From positions 7,501 through 71,500 of the forward strand of contig JAHLJT010000631.1 of the NCBI GenBank assembly GCA_031308135.1: a stretch of 64,000 nt of DNA. The letters are read 5' to 3'. Position 1 is the first letter of the stretch. Every line of letters starts with the position of its first letter. The position numbers were made by a program, and so were the translations under genes. The notes beneath the pieces were generated by a model. The model was given only the letters and a program-made list of their open reading frames with translations. It searched no databases and was not told the DNA's origin. This document shows positions 12,559 to 24,580 of the stretch, piece after piece. This stretch comes from Acheta domesticus (Eukaryota > Arthropoda > Insecta > Orthoptera > Gryllidae).

Positions 12559-13010
12559 TTAAAGAATTTTATTGCTATCTGTTAATGTGATAGGCGAGTG
12601 ATCTGATGACAGTTCATGGTAAGCCTCAGTAGACATGTAACGTGGAGATATTCCTTTAGTTACAAAGATATCAATGAGATCTAGAATTTTGTTTGTATCA
12701 GTTGGCCAGTAAGTTGGTCCTCCTGTAGAGATGATTAGTAGTTGCAACGATGTTACCGCTTTTTGTAGTTCGCGGCCTCTCGCAGTAATGAGTCTCGATC
12801 CCCACTGCACGTGTTTTGCATTTAAATCTCCTCCGCTTACAAAACAGTACTCCGCATACAAACAGTGCGAAAGCTATTGAAAAATATTTCAAATCGTGCT
12901 TTATCAATATTGAATCTTGGAGGGCAATGTATAGAACTTACTTTTAGTGGTCCTTGACAGTCTTCTATTGTTATTTTAGTTGCTTGAATGTCTTTACATT
13001 GAAATGCACC
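12559..13010 (-). pseudogene. AP-type endonuclease domain of Jockey-like ORF2
   Basis: The piece at 12861-12559 contains GGDLNAKHVQWGSRL, PTYWPTDTNKILDLID and SSDHSPI, the signature blocks of the apurinic-type endonuclease that nicks target DNA for target-primed reverse transcription. Upstream, in another frame, is the preceding SSIHCPPRFNID block. A frameshift separates the two, just before GGDLNAKH. Confidence 0.85.
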
Positions 13011-14129
13011 TGGTTTGTGGGGTGACGAACTGAGTGAAGGGGTGATTTCGACGTAGCACTCGTACCACGGATTCCTGCTCGTGGCATCGATCTTGACAAC
13101 ACTATTTTAGCACCTCGGCCACACAGGTCAGCGACAATAATAACTGCGTTTCATACATCTAAATCATGTCCCAATAATGAGACGCAATTCACAGAACTAC
13201 AGCTGCCATCTCGCGAAGCAGAATGCCATTGTCACATTCCAATCTAATATTTCCTGAAGGCTAACAATATGGCTTTCACATTACATTTAAATCGTATTTT
13301 TGAGAAAACCTAATTGGGCTAATTTAAATTAAGGTTTGCGGGTTGCTTATAAGGAAATTCATCAGTACATTGAGAATGCACACACATACCTTGCAAGAAA
13401 AAAGCCAGATTTCAAAAAGGTTTTAAATAATTTCTGAAAGATTAATTTATAAATGTATAACAAAATCATGATGTGAGAAACGAACGAAGAAATATGAAAT
13501 ATTACACAAATTCTAACTTACACTGTATCCAACTGCCTGGAAGCATATTGCGATCACGAAGCGCTGGAAATTCGAAGCGGGCGTCTGTTTGACGTCAGGT
13601 TACACACGAAAATACCATTTATGAAAATTTGAACTTGACCTTATTTAAAGATCTGTTTTTGATTAACACATTTCATTAAGAATAATAGTAATGATAAAAC
13701 AACACGAACTTTTCGCAAAATGACGCGAAAAGTACTCAAAGTTTCGAAAAATAGTACATGACAATAGTTCAAAATCGATCTTTAAGGAACAGATTTCATT
13801 GAGGGAGAAATCCATTTAAAATTTTAGTTGTAGGAAGACCTCAAAAAGGCTTCTAACTTTTCAGATTTTCGAATAATTATTGTTTTTAACTATCATGAGA
13901 CATAAACAATTCTCTTAAACGTCCTTCACACTAACCAATACCAAAGTTTAATAAGGATTTCCCCACTTTGGGGGGGGAAATTTTGAAGATGTCTCAGAAG
14001 CTTCATGTAAAGTACCCTCAAAATCAAAATATCAGTTTCAAATTGAAGGGACTGCAACATCAGCCAGATCGATTGGGAATCTCTATTTTGGAAAAAAATC
14101 GGCTGAATATTATAGCTGTTAGCGATGTT

Positions 14130-14290
14130 CACACAGAGGGACGTAAATGCAACCCGCAACACACTTGGCAGAATTTTTGAATCTTTATCGTTAAATAACT
14201 CCTAAAAGAGGCGTTCTACGGCCTTAAAAACTAAAATATCGAGGCCGACGGCCTCAAAGAAACGTTTCTCACACCGTAATCTACAGAAAG
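14130..14290. repeat. dispersed repeat, copy 1 (copy 2 at 34280-34430)
   Basis: Both copies contain GCAACCCGCA, then an AAATAACTC stretch, CCTTAAAAACTAAAAT, a GAGGCC...GGCCTC or GAGGTC pair, CAAAGAAACGTTT and ATCTACA in the same order. They lie 20 kb apart. The family is unknown. Confidence 0.65.
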
Positions 14291-14394
14291 ATCTCTTTCT
14301 GAACTTCCTATTACATTTTTGCTTGTCCGATGTTTCCCGATATTACCTCACCTGCTCAGAGACGAGCAGAATCTGCAAATAAATGTGAATGAAC

Positions 14395-14515
14395 GAGATA
14401 GAGGGCGGTAGAGACAGAGACACATAGAGACAGGCAGATAGAGACAAGGTAAGGGAGGAAGAGAGAGACAGTGGGAAACGGAGATGGGAGGTGAAAGAGG
14501 GAGATGAAGGGCAGA
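14395..14515 (+). repeat. GA-rich microsatellite
   Basis: Irregular run of GAGA, GACAGAGA and GGGAGA units, purine-rich on the + strand. It opens a spurious frame on the minus strand. Confidence 0.75.
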
Positions 14516-14597
14516 ACAATGTCTAATTCATTTCCAGGTTTTCCTAATTTCATTTAAAGGGAATAGTTTTATATTGATCTGCAAGGGGGTGGATTAA

Positions 14598-16057
14598 CCC
14601 TTTCGCTACCAGCGTCCATGATCATGGACACGAAATTTACAATATCATAACGCTCCTAGTGTTTAAATCTGAACTAACATGTTGACGTGTATATGTTCTT
14701 CGATTTCTCCTGAATCGAATTATGTTCGGTTGAAGCGATTCTGTCGTAAATATAAGGAACCACTTAACATTGATGTTGAAGCTGCGTTACGTTTTGACGG
14801 AAGTGATTTGCGAGACAAAATTATTACTGTGTAGCGACATTGTATAGCAGAGAAAACATTGGTTGATATTATAGATTGGAAATTCATTGAACAATAATTA
14901 TCATTACATAAGTATTATGTTATATTTTAGCGTGTAAATGCGTAATTTTTTTATGATAAAAACTTTGTCCTTGTTCGTGGACACCAGTACACAACGGTTG
15001 CATGCGTACATAAGCTCACTACTTGCCCGCTAAAAGTGCATGCCGTTATCTGTAACTTATGAGCATTGATTCGCATTAGAGGATAAGAAATGAATCACAA
15101 AGTGAATGTACAAGATGATTATTTTGAAACATTCGTTCTGGAATAATTAGACTTCGTTATTGGAATTACAGAATATTCATAAGAAGTAGAAAATGGACAC
15201 TTAGAATTATATTCCATGCTGTTGACCTTGCAATAGTAAACAGCTAGCTGAGTATAAAAATGATGCTTTACAATACAAAATTGGGAAAAAAGCAACCTCC
15301 TCCATTTCAGAATGAGATTGGCTGAATGTCTTGCAAACATGGAAAAAGCGTCTCCAAAAACGAAACGTGGTCGCCCATTATCTGCTATAGATGAAAATAC
15401 TGATAAAAGACCTCAGCGTGACAAAAAAATTGAACAAAGACCCAGTAAAGAAAGATGTCATGACAGAGTAGATCATTTGCCAGTACATTCGCAGAAAAGA
15501 GAAGTAGGGTGATGTAAGAACCAAGTCTGCAGTGGTAAAAGTCACTTCCGTTGCGAGAAATGTCAAATTTATTTATGCTTTTTCAAAGATCGAAACTGTT
15601 TTTATGATTATCGTACTAAATAATGCACTACAAAATCTTTTCTTTTAAATTAAATATGTACTTTATTTTGTCATATTTTAAAGTAATTTTTTACTGTATT
15701 TTGAACGTTTGTAATCAGATATTTGTTGTTCTTATTTGTTTTTTTTTCAATATTATTGTTAAGACCACGTATGTTTGCTTAAAAAAACTGAGTATATGCA
15801 TCCAAATATTTAATGTTGTAGCATATTTGTGCAATAAAACCATTATTTACGAAAAAACGCGATATTTGCCCTGCTTCATATGAAAGACACCTGTAATCGT
15901 TAACTACTGACGTCCATGATCATGGACATTCTATATCTCGAAAACCAACCATCCGAAAATTTTGAAAAAAATCACGGTCCATCCTTTTGTTCTTTAAATA
16001 CCATCTGTGAGTTTCCAAATTTTTAACTCAATTTTTGCCAAGTCGGTAGTGAAAGGG
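14598..16057 (+). mobile_element. deleted piggyBac-like element
   Basis: The 1460-bp block is flanked by TTAA (14594-14597 and 16058-16061), the piggyBac target. Its ends CCCTTTCGCTACC and CCCTTTCACTACC (reverse) match at 12 of 13 bases. A perfect 16-bp palindrome GTCCATGATCATGGAC sits near each end (14614 and 15911). Only the C-terminal part of a transposase remains inside, so it is an internally deleted, non-autonomous copy. Confidence 0.85.
15312..15600 (+). pseudogene. C-terminal remnant of piggyBac transposase
   Basis: The frame opening at 15312 has TKRGRPLSAI and a basic stretch and ends at a TGA near 15510. The same register continues with a Cys-rich segment (CKNQVCSGKSHFRCEKC then LCFFKDRNCF), the zinc-binding C-terminal domain of piggyBac-family transposases. 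The catalytic core is absent. Confidence 0.65.
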
Positions 16058-16061
16058 TTAA

Positions 16062-16739
16062 AGATTTTGCTGCCCCTAGGCCAACAAAATATTGCCGCCC
16101 TAGCCCAGTTACTAAATTCCGTATTTTGCATGCATTACATAAAAAGAACATAATTAATAATAAAATAGTCGCATTTTCCCAATATGATTAGTATAAGAAT
16201 CTTTATTAAGTTATAAATTTTCTACAAGCGTCTTGTCGAGCGAATTCATTATCGCCATTCGAGCGATATCTATTGTTCCAAAAATTCGGAGAATAAATAT
16301 AAAATTGTATGTTATACAGATAGTTTAGGATATCTGAACACTTGCATCATGAATAATTTATCCTGCACAGTCACATCCAACTTACCAAGAAACTTACACC
16401 AAGTTCAGCATCAGTAGTTCGTTTTGTGCTAATTGTAATAGATTATTATTATTCCTACATTTATTACACGAACATACGATTTTAGTACAAATAGGGTTGC
16501 CAGATGTTCACTATTTCAATATCTGATTCACTGATTAAAGTAGTGTTGCTACAGAATGGCACAGACTTTTCTGTATTAGTTTTCAATTTCCTACCTATTC
16601 GCAATTGCCACATACTCGTGCCAGCTGCCATCTATCGCCGCCCAAATTACATTTCTTCGACATTTCCTTAAGATTTTGGTTTCCTAATGGTAGAACAAAA
16701 ATATTAATTTTAGAATATTAAAGAACACAAAAACCACGT
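16062..16739. other. AT-rich sequence, nothing identified
   Basis: No coding signal. AGGGTTGCCAGAT near 16492 has an inverted partner TCTGGCAACCCT near 18730, which could be the ends of an old element, but nothing else supports this. Confidence 0.4.
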
Positions 16740-17900
16740 CCTATATGGTAATTTTCCTTTAAAACTTTGTAGCCGTTTTTAAGAAAATGGCGATTAAGAG
16801 CTAATAAAAATGCAAACTTTGAAGTTCATTTTCATAGAAAATGTTTGAGTTATCAAAAAACGTCATTTGAAGTCATTTCAAGCATATTAACTCACAAATA
16901 CAACAGTGTTTACAAATTGCTGATAATGTGCATTTTAAAGATTCGTGTACATTCGTGTAATTTTTGAAAAATCGAAAAAAAATATCCCAATATTAACGGC
17001 ACACTAAAGAGCGTCATATATACTGACGTATATTTACGTCATACTAAAGAGCGTAATTAGCACACATCCGTTCCAAAACTTTGAAGAAAATATTTGGAGC
17101 CATTAATGAGAAAATGGAGTTTGAACGTTTCTGAAAATTAGGAATTTTGAGCTAGTTTCTCACAGAAAACTGACTTTTCGAGAAACTTTACTTGACATTA
17201 TTTAAAGCACATGAACTCATAAATATAATAATGTAAACAAATCGCCACTAATGTAAATATTACCGACGTGAGAGACAAGTAAAAAAATTACATTTATGAA
17301 ATTTTCGAAAAAACAAAAGAATAGAGCGATATGGAGTTTGTCATCTCATAGGGTACATTTAGCACTATCCATACCAAAAGTTTAAAGAAAAAAATTGGGC
17401 CCGTTTTTGAGAAAATCTTGTTTTTATATTTTTTGTAAATTGCACAAATTACCGCAATATTGCACTAGAAGTACTAACATTTTCAAATAAATGAACATGA
17501 CCTTAAAGAATGAACTCACTATGAAGAACAAATTTTTTAAGGAAAAATCTCTATCTGCAATTTTGTTGATGGAGGAAGACGCCGAATAAAATTAAAACTT
17601 TTGCAATTTTTGAAAATTCAGTGTTAACCGTGGAAATCGGGCCTATGCCACCTTACTAAGTGCATTTTACTGTGTTCTTACAACAAATTTGAAGAAAAAT
17701 GTGGAGCCGTTTTTGATAAAATTTTGAAAATGTTCGTGGAGCTTCATGTAAAGTATCCCCAAATTTTATAGAATCTTTTTCAAAATCTCAAAGCGTTGAC
17801 TCGAACCAGATCGACCGGGGAATATCCATTTTGGAAGAAATCGTACGTATGGTTTAGGCGCTAGCAGTTCACTGACGGATGGACGGACGGACTGACTGGT
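16740..17900. repeat. degenerate ~310-bp tandem repeats
   Basis: A phrase of the form TTTGAAGAAAA...GGAGCCGTTTTTGAGAAAAT recurs near 16760, 17075, 17380 and 17690, about 310 bp apart. Each is followed by a stretch like TTGACATTATTTAAAG...GAACTCA. Copies are well diverged. Part of a unit also occurs at 13620-14170. Confidence 0.6.
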
Positions 17901-18343
17901 GTTGTCCACTTTTTCGTTATCACGGCTCGGCAACAAACTTTTTTCTGGCAAAAATTCTCCATTTTTTCGCGCAGCTATACATAACTTTCCATTTACTTCG
18001 TGTATTACTCCGAATGTACGTACGTATACGGGAAAGTAAAAATGAAAACGTGTGAACATGAAAACGTGTGAACATGAAAAAAGCTCTTATCCAATGACAA
18101 AAAAAACTTATTGTATAAGTGAGCAAGTGTTAATGTGGAGCTTTTAGTGTTTATTTCTGAAAATTTTTAATCTCGATTAGAATTGACTTTATTCTCATGC
18201 CAATCCTGGCTATTGCGGAGGTCCATGAAGTTGTCTTACTGTTAATTTGGTAAATATTCGTAACACGTACGTGTTTGTTCCAGTGCACAGCACTAGAATG
18301 TAGGTTAAATGTGTTTCATAAATGCCTTTTAATTCGTACACTA

Positions 18344-18515
18344 TACTGCAGTTTATTCAGCATTGCCCCTGACAGGTATCAGCGATTGACGCTTTCATCC
18401 AAACAGGAACTTGAACGTCCATAATAACGTCACTGTAGCGACATATAAGCTCCCGCTTGGATGAAACCGTCAACAGCTAATACCTGCCTGAGGCAGAGTT
18501 GTATAAATCGCAGTA
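18344..18515. mobile_element. 172-bp foldback MITE with TA duplication
   Basis: The two halves are imperfect inverted repeats of about 75 bp. Both start TACTGC and share TTTAT, the GGTAT...AGC block and GTTTCATCCAA-like blocks in mirrored order. TA dinucleotides flank the block at 18342-18343 and 18516-18517. Size, structure and TA target fit a Tc1/mariner-type miniature element. Confidence 0.75.
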
Positions 18516-18517
18516 TA

Positions 18518-19506
18518 CTTTAAGAAATTCCTGATGAGTGCAAGCTCTAATGATTATAGAGCATTTTATTTGAAGATTTGAACTAATGTATAAAAGATTT
18601 TTTCCCTTTTATGAAAATGCAAAACTCAACTTCACACTTGGATGTGTTTTAAATTAAAAGGATAATGTATCATCATTATTCAAAGATCCCCTCATCCTCC
18701 CTAGAATCACAATTGTTTTGAAAACAGTTCTGGCAACCCTAAATACAAACTCAGTATGGGTAGTTTGGAAGTTTCATCGAAATTGCTAATTTGTGTGTGT
18801 AATTATAGTATTTTGTGTTACCAACTTTGTATCCAATGGTTTCCAGACATAAAATACAAAACAACGCAATAATGACGAAGAAGTTAATGTATAGTACTAT
18901 TTTAATCCCTATATAGTATTTGAGTAAACTCCTATACCGTGCGTGTGTGGAGATTTCCGTGCCTTGTAGCTAAATCGCTTCCCGTGCACCAATCGAGACA
19001 TATGAGGTAGAATTGAACGCGTATCGGAACCCTATTGGGGAACTGAAAATATGTTTTTCGACGCGGCTATCAAATTCCAAGAAATTGTCAAAAACGTGTT
19101 TTTTCGTGTTTTGGATCTACGATCCTTGTGATTATGACGGGAATTAAACCAACGCCGCTTAAATAGACCTGTGCAGGTGGCGTTGATTGTTTATTTTTAT
19201 TTACCCATTTATTATTCCCATTATTCCGTGGTTATTTTCAGTCCGCGACACCATAATTTTCTTCCATGAGGATGGCAACACTGATTTTTGACAAACGAGA
19301 AAAAAACTAAATGAATATTGCCCGGCAGAATGTGTTGTAAATTCTGAAGTATTTTAGTTGTAGTGCAGTGTGAAGTAGAATTTGCAACTTGCCTTGGAAC
19401 ATCAAATTTGAAGAACGTGAAGTGAATACGAAGGAAACAAAAACTGTAAATATTAAACAATTCATCTCTTAATCGTGCAAAAATCGATTTTCAATTTAAT
19501 GTGACT

Positions 19507-19507
<1 letters not shown>
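18518..19507. other. unassigned sequence
   Basis: About 1 kb without a credible coding region or recognisable repeat ends. Confidence 0.4.
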
Positions 19508-19580
<73 letters not shown>

Positions 19581-19593
19581 TGTACATGTATAT
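19508..19593. repeat. (TA)n microsatellite
   Basis: Nearly pure TA with a few TGTA interruptions. It directly abuts the TG start of the next block. Confidence 0.95.
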
Positions 19594-20881
19594 TGTAACC
19601 GAACGTGCTGTCGGTTTCGGGGGATTTTAGTGGGATCGTGGCCCATCAGAAGATTTCAAATAAAAAAAAGCACAGAGGCGTGATCACAGAACAACATGTA
19701 ATTGGATACGCGTTGAAGCGAAACCATAAAAAACTTGAAGAATGACAATAACATTGATGCACAAAGAAAATACACAAACAAAAAAAACACAATTCAAAAA
19801 ATATCAAAAAGGGGAGAATTAACTGTAAAGTTATCACGAATTGATTTTAAGATTTGCACAACTTAGAATCACAGCAATATCTTCAGTGACAAAACAAGTT
19901 GAAGCTCAACAAATGGAAAGAATGAAATCCCGGTTGGGATGAGTGAAGGGCGCATGCTTCTCGCATGACTCAATGTCGTAGTACCTTCCGTTTACAGAAA
20001 TTGCAGTTAACTGTCCCTCATTATACACTGCATCAAAACACATATGCAAATAATTTCGTGGACGAAATTCTCTAGAATCACAAAACCAAATCTCCATTCA
20101 ATTAGATGAACAAATATAATGTTTTGTTGAAAACACAGAATATTCAAAAGAAGTTTCTTTAAAACTAAAGAAATGGCATTACAAGAAGAATATCTTGTAT
20201 TCTATTACAGTGAATAAACATAATTTGTTGGGAGCATAGAATATTCAAAAGAATTTTCATAGAAAACTGTAGAAATGAAATCACCAAGGGAATAAATATC
20301 TCGTGTTCTGTTAACGTAAATAAACACAGTTTTGTTTATAAAACAGAATATTCAAAATAATTTTTCTTGAATAACTGTAAAAAACGAAACCACTAAGAAT
20401 ATCTCGTATCCTACTAGAGTGAATAAATACCGCTTTTGATAACATAATGTTCCAAGAAATCTCTTGAAATAACTTAGTTCATCAGATCTGACCTCGTCCC
20501 AGAACAGCAGAAAGTTGCAGCGGGCAGGATGGTGGTTGGGCCCTCACTTTGTGTACGCGTCAGCCCCTCAGCAACGTCGCGGAGACACCGGCACACTCGA
20601 GACGTGGCCCCTGCCGCTTCGGCAATTGTAGCTAGCACCATCGCGCCTCGTAACTTAGTCAAACCTCGGTATTTCGTGGCTACCACAAGACTACCTTGTT
20701 CCAACTTAACCCTTCCGCGTCTAAGCACTTTCTGCCTCGTCGCCCCGCACTCCCCTCTCTCTCCCCTACCGCACACGTCTGTACCCCAGATAAGAGGTGC
20801 ACCCCTTCTCCACCCCTCCCAGCCACCGATAAGAAAAACCGTCGGCCGCCCGGCGGCGCGCGAGCAATCGCGCGCGAGCCA
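19594..20881. mobile_element. LTR-like block A in a (TA)n tract
   Basis: The 1288-bp block starts TGTAACCG and ends GCGAGCCA. ATAT lies immediately on both sides (19590-19593 and 20882-20885), consistent with a 4-bp duplication from a TA tract. No polyadenylation signal is placed near either end as in blocks B, C, D and F, so this is the least certain of the series. It contains a local tandem repeat (20110-20470) and a GC-rich half (20500-20880). Confidence 0.45.
20110..20470 (+). repeat. ~105-bp tandem repeat, about 3.5 copies
   Basis: The phrase AGAATATTCAAAA...AATATCTYGTRTTCT...GTGAATAAA recurs about every 105 bp with moderate divergence. Confidence 0.7.
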
Positions 20882-20928
20882 ATATTTGGGATGATTGGTA
20901 TATATGTATGTATTTTCGTTCTGAAGGC

Positions 20929-20933
<5 letters not shown>

Positions 20934-20970
<37 letters not shown>
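20934..20970. repeat. (TA)n microsatellite
   Basis: Pure TA run. Its left flank, read on the minus strand, is ATTCGCCTTCAGAAC, which also flanks the TA run ending at 29806. Confidence 0.95.
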
Positions 20971-20972
<2 letters not shown>

Positions 20973-21518
20973 AGACGAGTCGTAGATTGACTCACACAAG
21001 AATTATAATAAAAGAGGGGGACAGGAATTCTTATTCGGGAATGGGCTCCGGATCCAATCACATACACAATGGAAACTAGTGGGTAACAAGAACTTTTCTT
21101 TATTACAAAAAACAATCGCCATACAAAATTGGTTGCTTTCGGTGTTCACAGGAGCATTTACACCATTCTTTCCCCGTGTTTAACCCTTTGGCTGCGGGTA
21201 TTGTTTCCCGCTCAAGTGTCCGGTGTGCTGAGGTATTTGGCAGGGCGCGGTCACTGCTGTGCTGGGAACTTTCACGGCGAACGCGACGCACAGTAGGTCC
21301 AACTTGTGGACACTGGCCAAAACTAATGTCCGTAACAATTGGGACAGTAATATGTTTTAGGTTCATTGTTTTACGTTAAACTCTCACATTTTCCATCCTT
21401 CTTTTTGATCCCGGCTTTATACCGGCACAGGCGAAGTTAAAAATGTTGTTTTTTTTGCATTTTTTTATTTTATTATTTTTTTTACATTTTAAATGTTTTT
21501 AAAATTAGTTTAATTTTC

Positions 21519-23261
21519 TTAAGTAAATGTTTTCTGTGTGTGGTAGATACCGAAACATGGTACTACACAAAGTGCCACATTGCATTCGCTACACATGTAG
21601 CGCGAATCTCGCCGGGTGTTCTTTTTGGCGCAGACATGACATCGGCGCATAGCACTTTTCGATTTTCTCCCTTCTGACGGCACTAAACTTGGAAAATGCC
21701 GTGCTGATAGACGAAGAGGCGATTCTTCTCTTCTTCCATTGCTATGTCTTCTTTTTGCTTTAGAGTACTTCTCTAAAATTTCCCGTACCAGATCCAAATG
21801 AAACTTAGCCACTGATGTTTTTTTCCAGTTGCAAGTTGGTGGATTGCGCGAGAATTTAGAACACAAATATCAAGAATATGAAAAAATAGTTTTTTGTACC
21901 ATTTTATAGTTTTTCTTATCGACTCAATTGAGCTCAAGATCATATCTGATCGATCTACAGCCCCCATATTCTCGTTGTAATCTAGTACACACATTGGTTT
22001 CATTAGTTTCTGTCCAGTTTTCCTGTCAGTTCTTTTACTGGCCGCCATCTCCGCCGTATTGCGAGACGACAACATCCAGACTTCTCTCTTATCACACCAT
22101 TTAAGTGCAATAAGTGCATCTGAGGATCGAGACTCCACTTCGCCCTTCTTTATCTTCCTATCTAGCTTCGGCATGTCTCTTCTGTTACGTCGGACTGTTC
22201 CGCAAGCATTAGTTCTTTGCCCATGCAACCATGTGAAAAGAGCAGGGCTGGAATACCAATTATCCATATAAATTGTGTGGCCTTTATTCAGATAAGGCTC
22301 AATCAAAGTCGCGACAATGTCACCGGATTTTCCCAGACCAACATTTTTTATATCACTAACAGAGCCCGTGTAAACAATGAAATCTACCACGAACCCTGTT
22401 TTGCAGTCGCAGAGGACAAACAGTTTGATCCCAAAGCGGCTCCGCTTCGACGGTATGTATTGCTTGAAAGATAGTCTTCCTTTGAAAAGAAGTAAAGACT
22501 CGTCCACGCAGAGATTTTTACTTGGAGAGAAGACCTCACGAAACGACATACGCACGGATTCCACTACAGTTCTAATTTTGTGAAGTGGATCCCCACCGTG
22601 ACTAAAATTGTTGTCAGTGAAATGCAACATTCGCAACAGCAATAGGAAGCGATCGCGAGACATTTCGCTGAATATTGGCGTACTAAGCAAAGCGTCGTTT
22701 GTCCAGTACTCCGATAAGCTCAGTTTTTTTACTCGCGGCATGAGCATACATACGGCAAGGAAACAAAACATCTCCTCAAATGTCGTGTCTTGCCATGTTT
22801 GAAGATGTGAATATTTTGTTTCTGAGGATTTTGCTACAGTGAACAAATAAAATTTGTTGCACTCATTTGCAATAAATTGCATAAGCGACTCACTAAAAAA
22901 TAAAAGAAATATGTCTAATGGAGAATAATCCTTATTCATAATTATTCTGCTTCCAGCATCTGCTTCATCAAATGGGTGCACAAACGGTCGAAACTCATTA
23001 TTTGACCATTTGATTGACCCTGAATTCTTTGCCTTCTTTTGAACAGGTTCAATTTCGTCTTCCTCACTTTCGTCTGAATCAGAGGAGCTCTCGGGAATTA
23101 CCATTCGGTTGAGTTCCGGTATGCGTAACTCCTGATAATGTTGAGGGCTGCGGTGAGACGTAATCTGATGAGGCAGAACTAGAACTGCTATCCGAAAGAT
23201 ACTCACTATCACTGTTCTCCAGCATTTCAAGTAAATCTTTCTCTGATAGCTCATTCGCCAT
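21519..23261 (-). pseudogene. piggyBac transposase
   Basis: Cut-and-paste transposase acting at TTAA. It opens at 23261 with an acidic Ser-rich N-terminus, then shifts frame into the main open piece (to 21773). That piece holds the DDE_Tnp_1_7 core with CVDESLLLFKGR, YMDNWYSSP and GAVDRSDM, which carry the catalytic Asp residues. After a second shift in an A-run near 21815 it continues as a Cys-rich C-terminus (RRCHVCAKK...YMCSECNVALC), the zinc-binding domain that recognises the ends. Full length would be about 580 residues, normal for the family. Two single frameshifts with otherwise intact motifs indicate a young copy or sequencing errors. Confidence 0.9.
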
Positions 23262-23983
23262 TCAGTTGAAAATTGTTACAAAAATCCGTAAGTCACGTCC
23301 GAAAGTAATGCCAAAGGCCGAAATCAGAAGCAGAATAAGTAGTTCGTATTTATCACAAGGCAGCAGACACGAAACTGAGAGCTCGCCTTTCTCAGTACAC
23401 GAAGTATCTCCGTATTCTGACGTAGAGGAAATAGCCTCCGTGGGGCGTAAGAATAGACACACAAAAGCATTGGAACAGGAAGGGATCGTCTGTTAGCGTT
23501 CGTCAATTATCCAACGCCGCGCCGCTGCAGCTTAGGAAATTCCGTCTTGCGGCAGGTAGCCTAATGTCACCCGGCGCGAATTCTTGGGCACTGGAAAGTG
23601 GTGGGAGAGAGGAGACCGGTATTTACTTTCACCTGCTGGGTCTTCAACAGCCCTTGGAATGTAAACGCTAACACTAGTAATATTGGCAGCCAGTCACTTC
23701 ACGAAATATATTCTCAAAAAACAGAATATTATAAAACAAAAGTATAATGGTATATCATATACCATGAATAAAAAATAGATACTGGGTTATACTCGAGCTG
23801 TTTTTCTCATTTTATTAGTACAAAAAAACGAATTTATGGACTTTTTTGCATATGAATATTCTAAAAGTAATAATGAGAATGTTCAGATTTTCTTCACCCG
23901 AATCAAATGCGCCTTTGACTAGACGCTGCCTTCTTTATGAACAACTGAAAACAATATAATCACGAGTGCTTGTAACTATGTAG

Positions 23984-24580
23984 TGTAATATGCAAAATAT
24001 TACAGAACAATCGCCGCGCCTTAATCTGGACGGACGGAGCTGTAATATACAAAAATATTACAAAACAAACGCCGCGCTTCAATCTGGACGGTCGCGGTTA
24101 CTAGGTAACGAAGGTTGTTGACGGGCGAGAAGGGGGCTCTGGACGAGAGAGAGAGTTGGTGGTTGACTGGCATCCCGGTGGTAGCGGCGCGTATGTAACC
24201 TGAATTATTAAAGTTGGACATCGACGCGAATAGGGAGGACAAATTGTGGAACAAGTGTGCAAGAAGTGAGGAGCAAGAAAGAAGCAGACGGATTTTCGGC
24301 GCGGAAGTCAAGGGGCTACGAACTGCGGGGCCATCGTTTCACAACGCCAGATAATTTGGTACAGTGAACTTAATGCATGAAATTAAGCAAGAGAATTTTT
24401 ATATTTTTAATCTCAAATTCCATTCTTAATAAACAAAATTATTGTTGTGCCACGTTGTGTGTAATTCCTTCGGAATATAAGTAATTTCAGACTTCCAGGC
24501 TTCTCTGTATAGAGAGCATGAGAACCAGAGAACTGAGCATAGTAAATTAGATAAAATAGATCATTCATTATGTTATCACA
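23984..24580 (+). mobile_element. solo LTR B1
   Basis: The 597-bp block starts TGTAATATGC and ends GTTATCACA, with a perfect 4-bp duplication GTAG at 23980-23983 and 24581-24584. AATAAA near 24427 lies about 150 bp before the end, giving + orientation. The first ~60 bp are tandemly duplicated (the CGCCGCGC...AATCTGGACGG phrase occurs twice). A second copy of the family, B2, lies at 26233-26858 in a TA tract. Confidence 0.82.

Larger units (their letters stand above)
10110..13010 (-). mobile_element. Jockey-like non-LTR retrotransposon, decayed, split by a solo LTR
   Basis: Going down the minus strand, the pieces follow the order of a Jockey-clade ORF2: endonuclease (about 13010-12559), linker (12513-12355 and 11829-11518), reverse transcriptase (11430-10437) and C-terminal tail (10325-10125). 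The reading frame breaks several times. A 525-bp solo LTR (11830-12354) interrupts the linker. The 5' end and any poly-A tail are not identifiable, so the limits are approximate. Confidence 0.85.
13011..14593. other. AT-rich flank with dispersed repeat pieces
   Basis: No gene is visible. 13620-14170 resembles the ~310-bp degenerate repeats at 16740-17900, sharing the CTTCATGTAAAGTA stretch and the sequence around it. 14130-14290 recurs near 34280-34430. 14395-14515 is a purine-rich GAGA microsatellite. Confidence 0.55.

Noticed and set aside
16490..18745. Element bounded by AGGGTTGCCAGA and its inverse at 18730
   Set aside because: A single 12-bp inverted pair without target duplication or coding content is too weak.
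19501..19683. Ile-Tyr repeat ORFs over TA runs (also at 20766, 26026, 29584, 36134, 62938)
   Set aside because: Translations of (TA)n; not coding.
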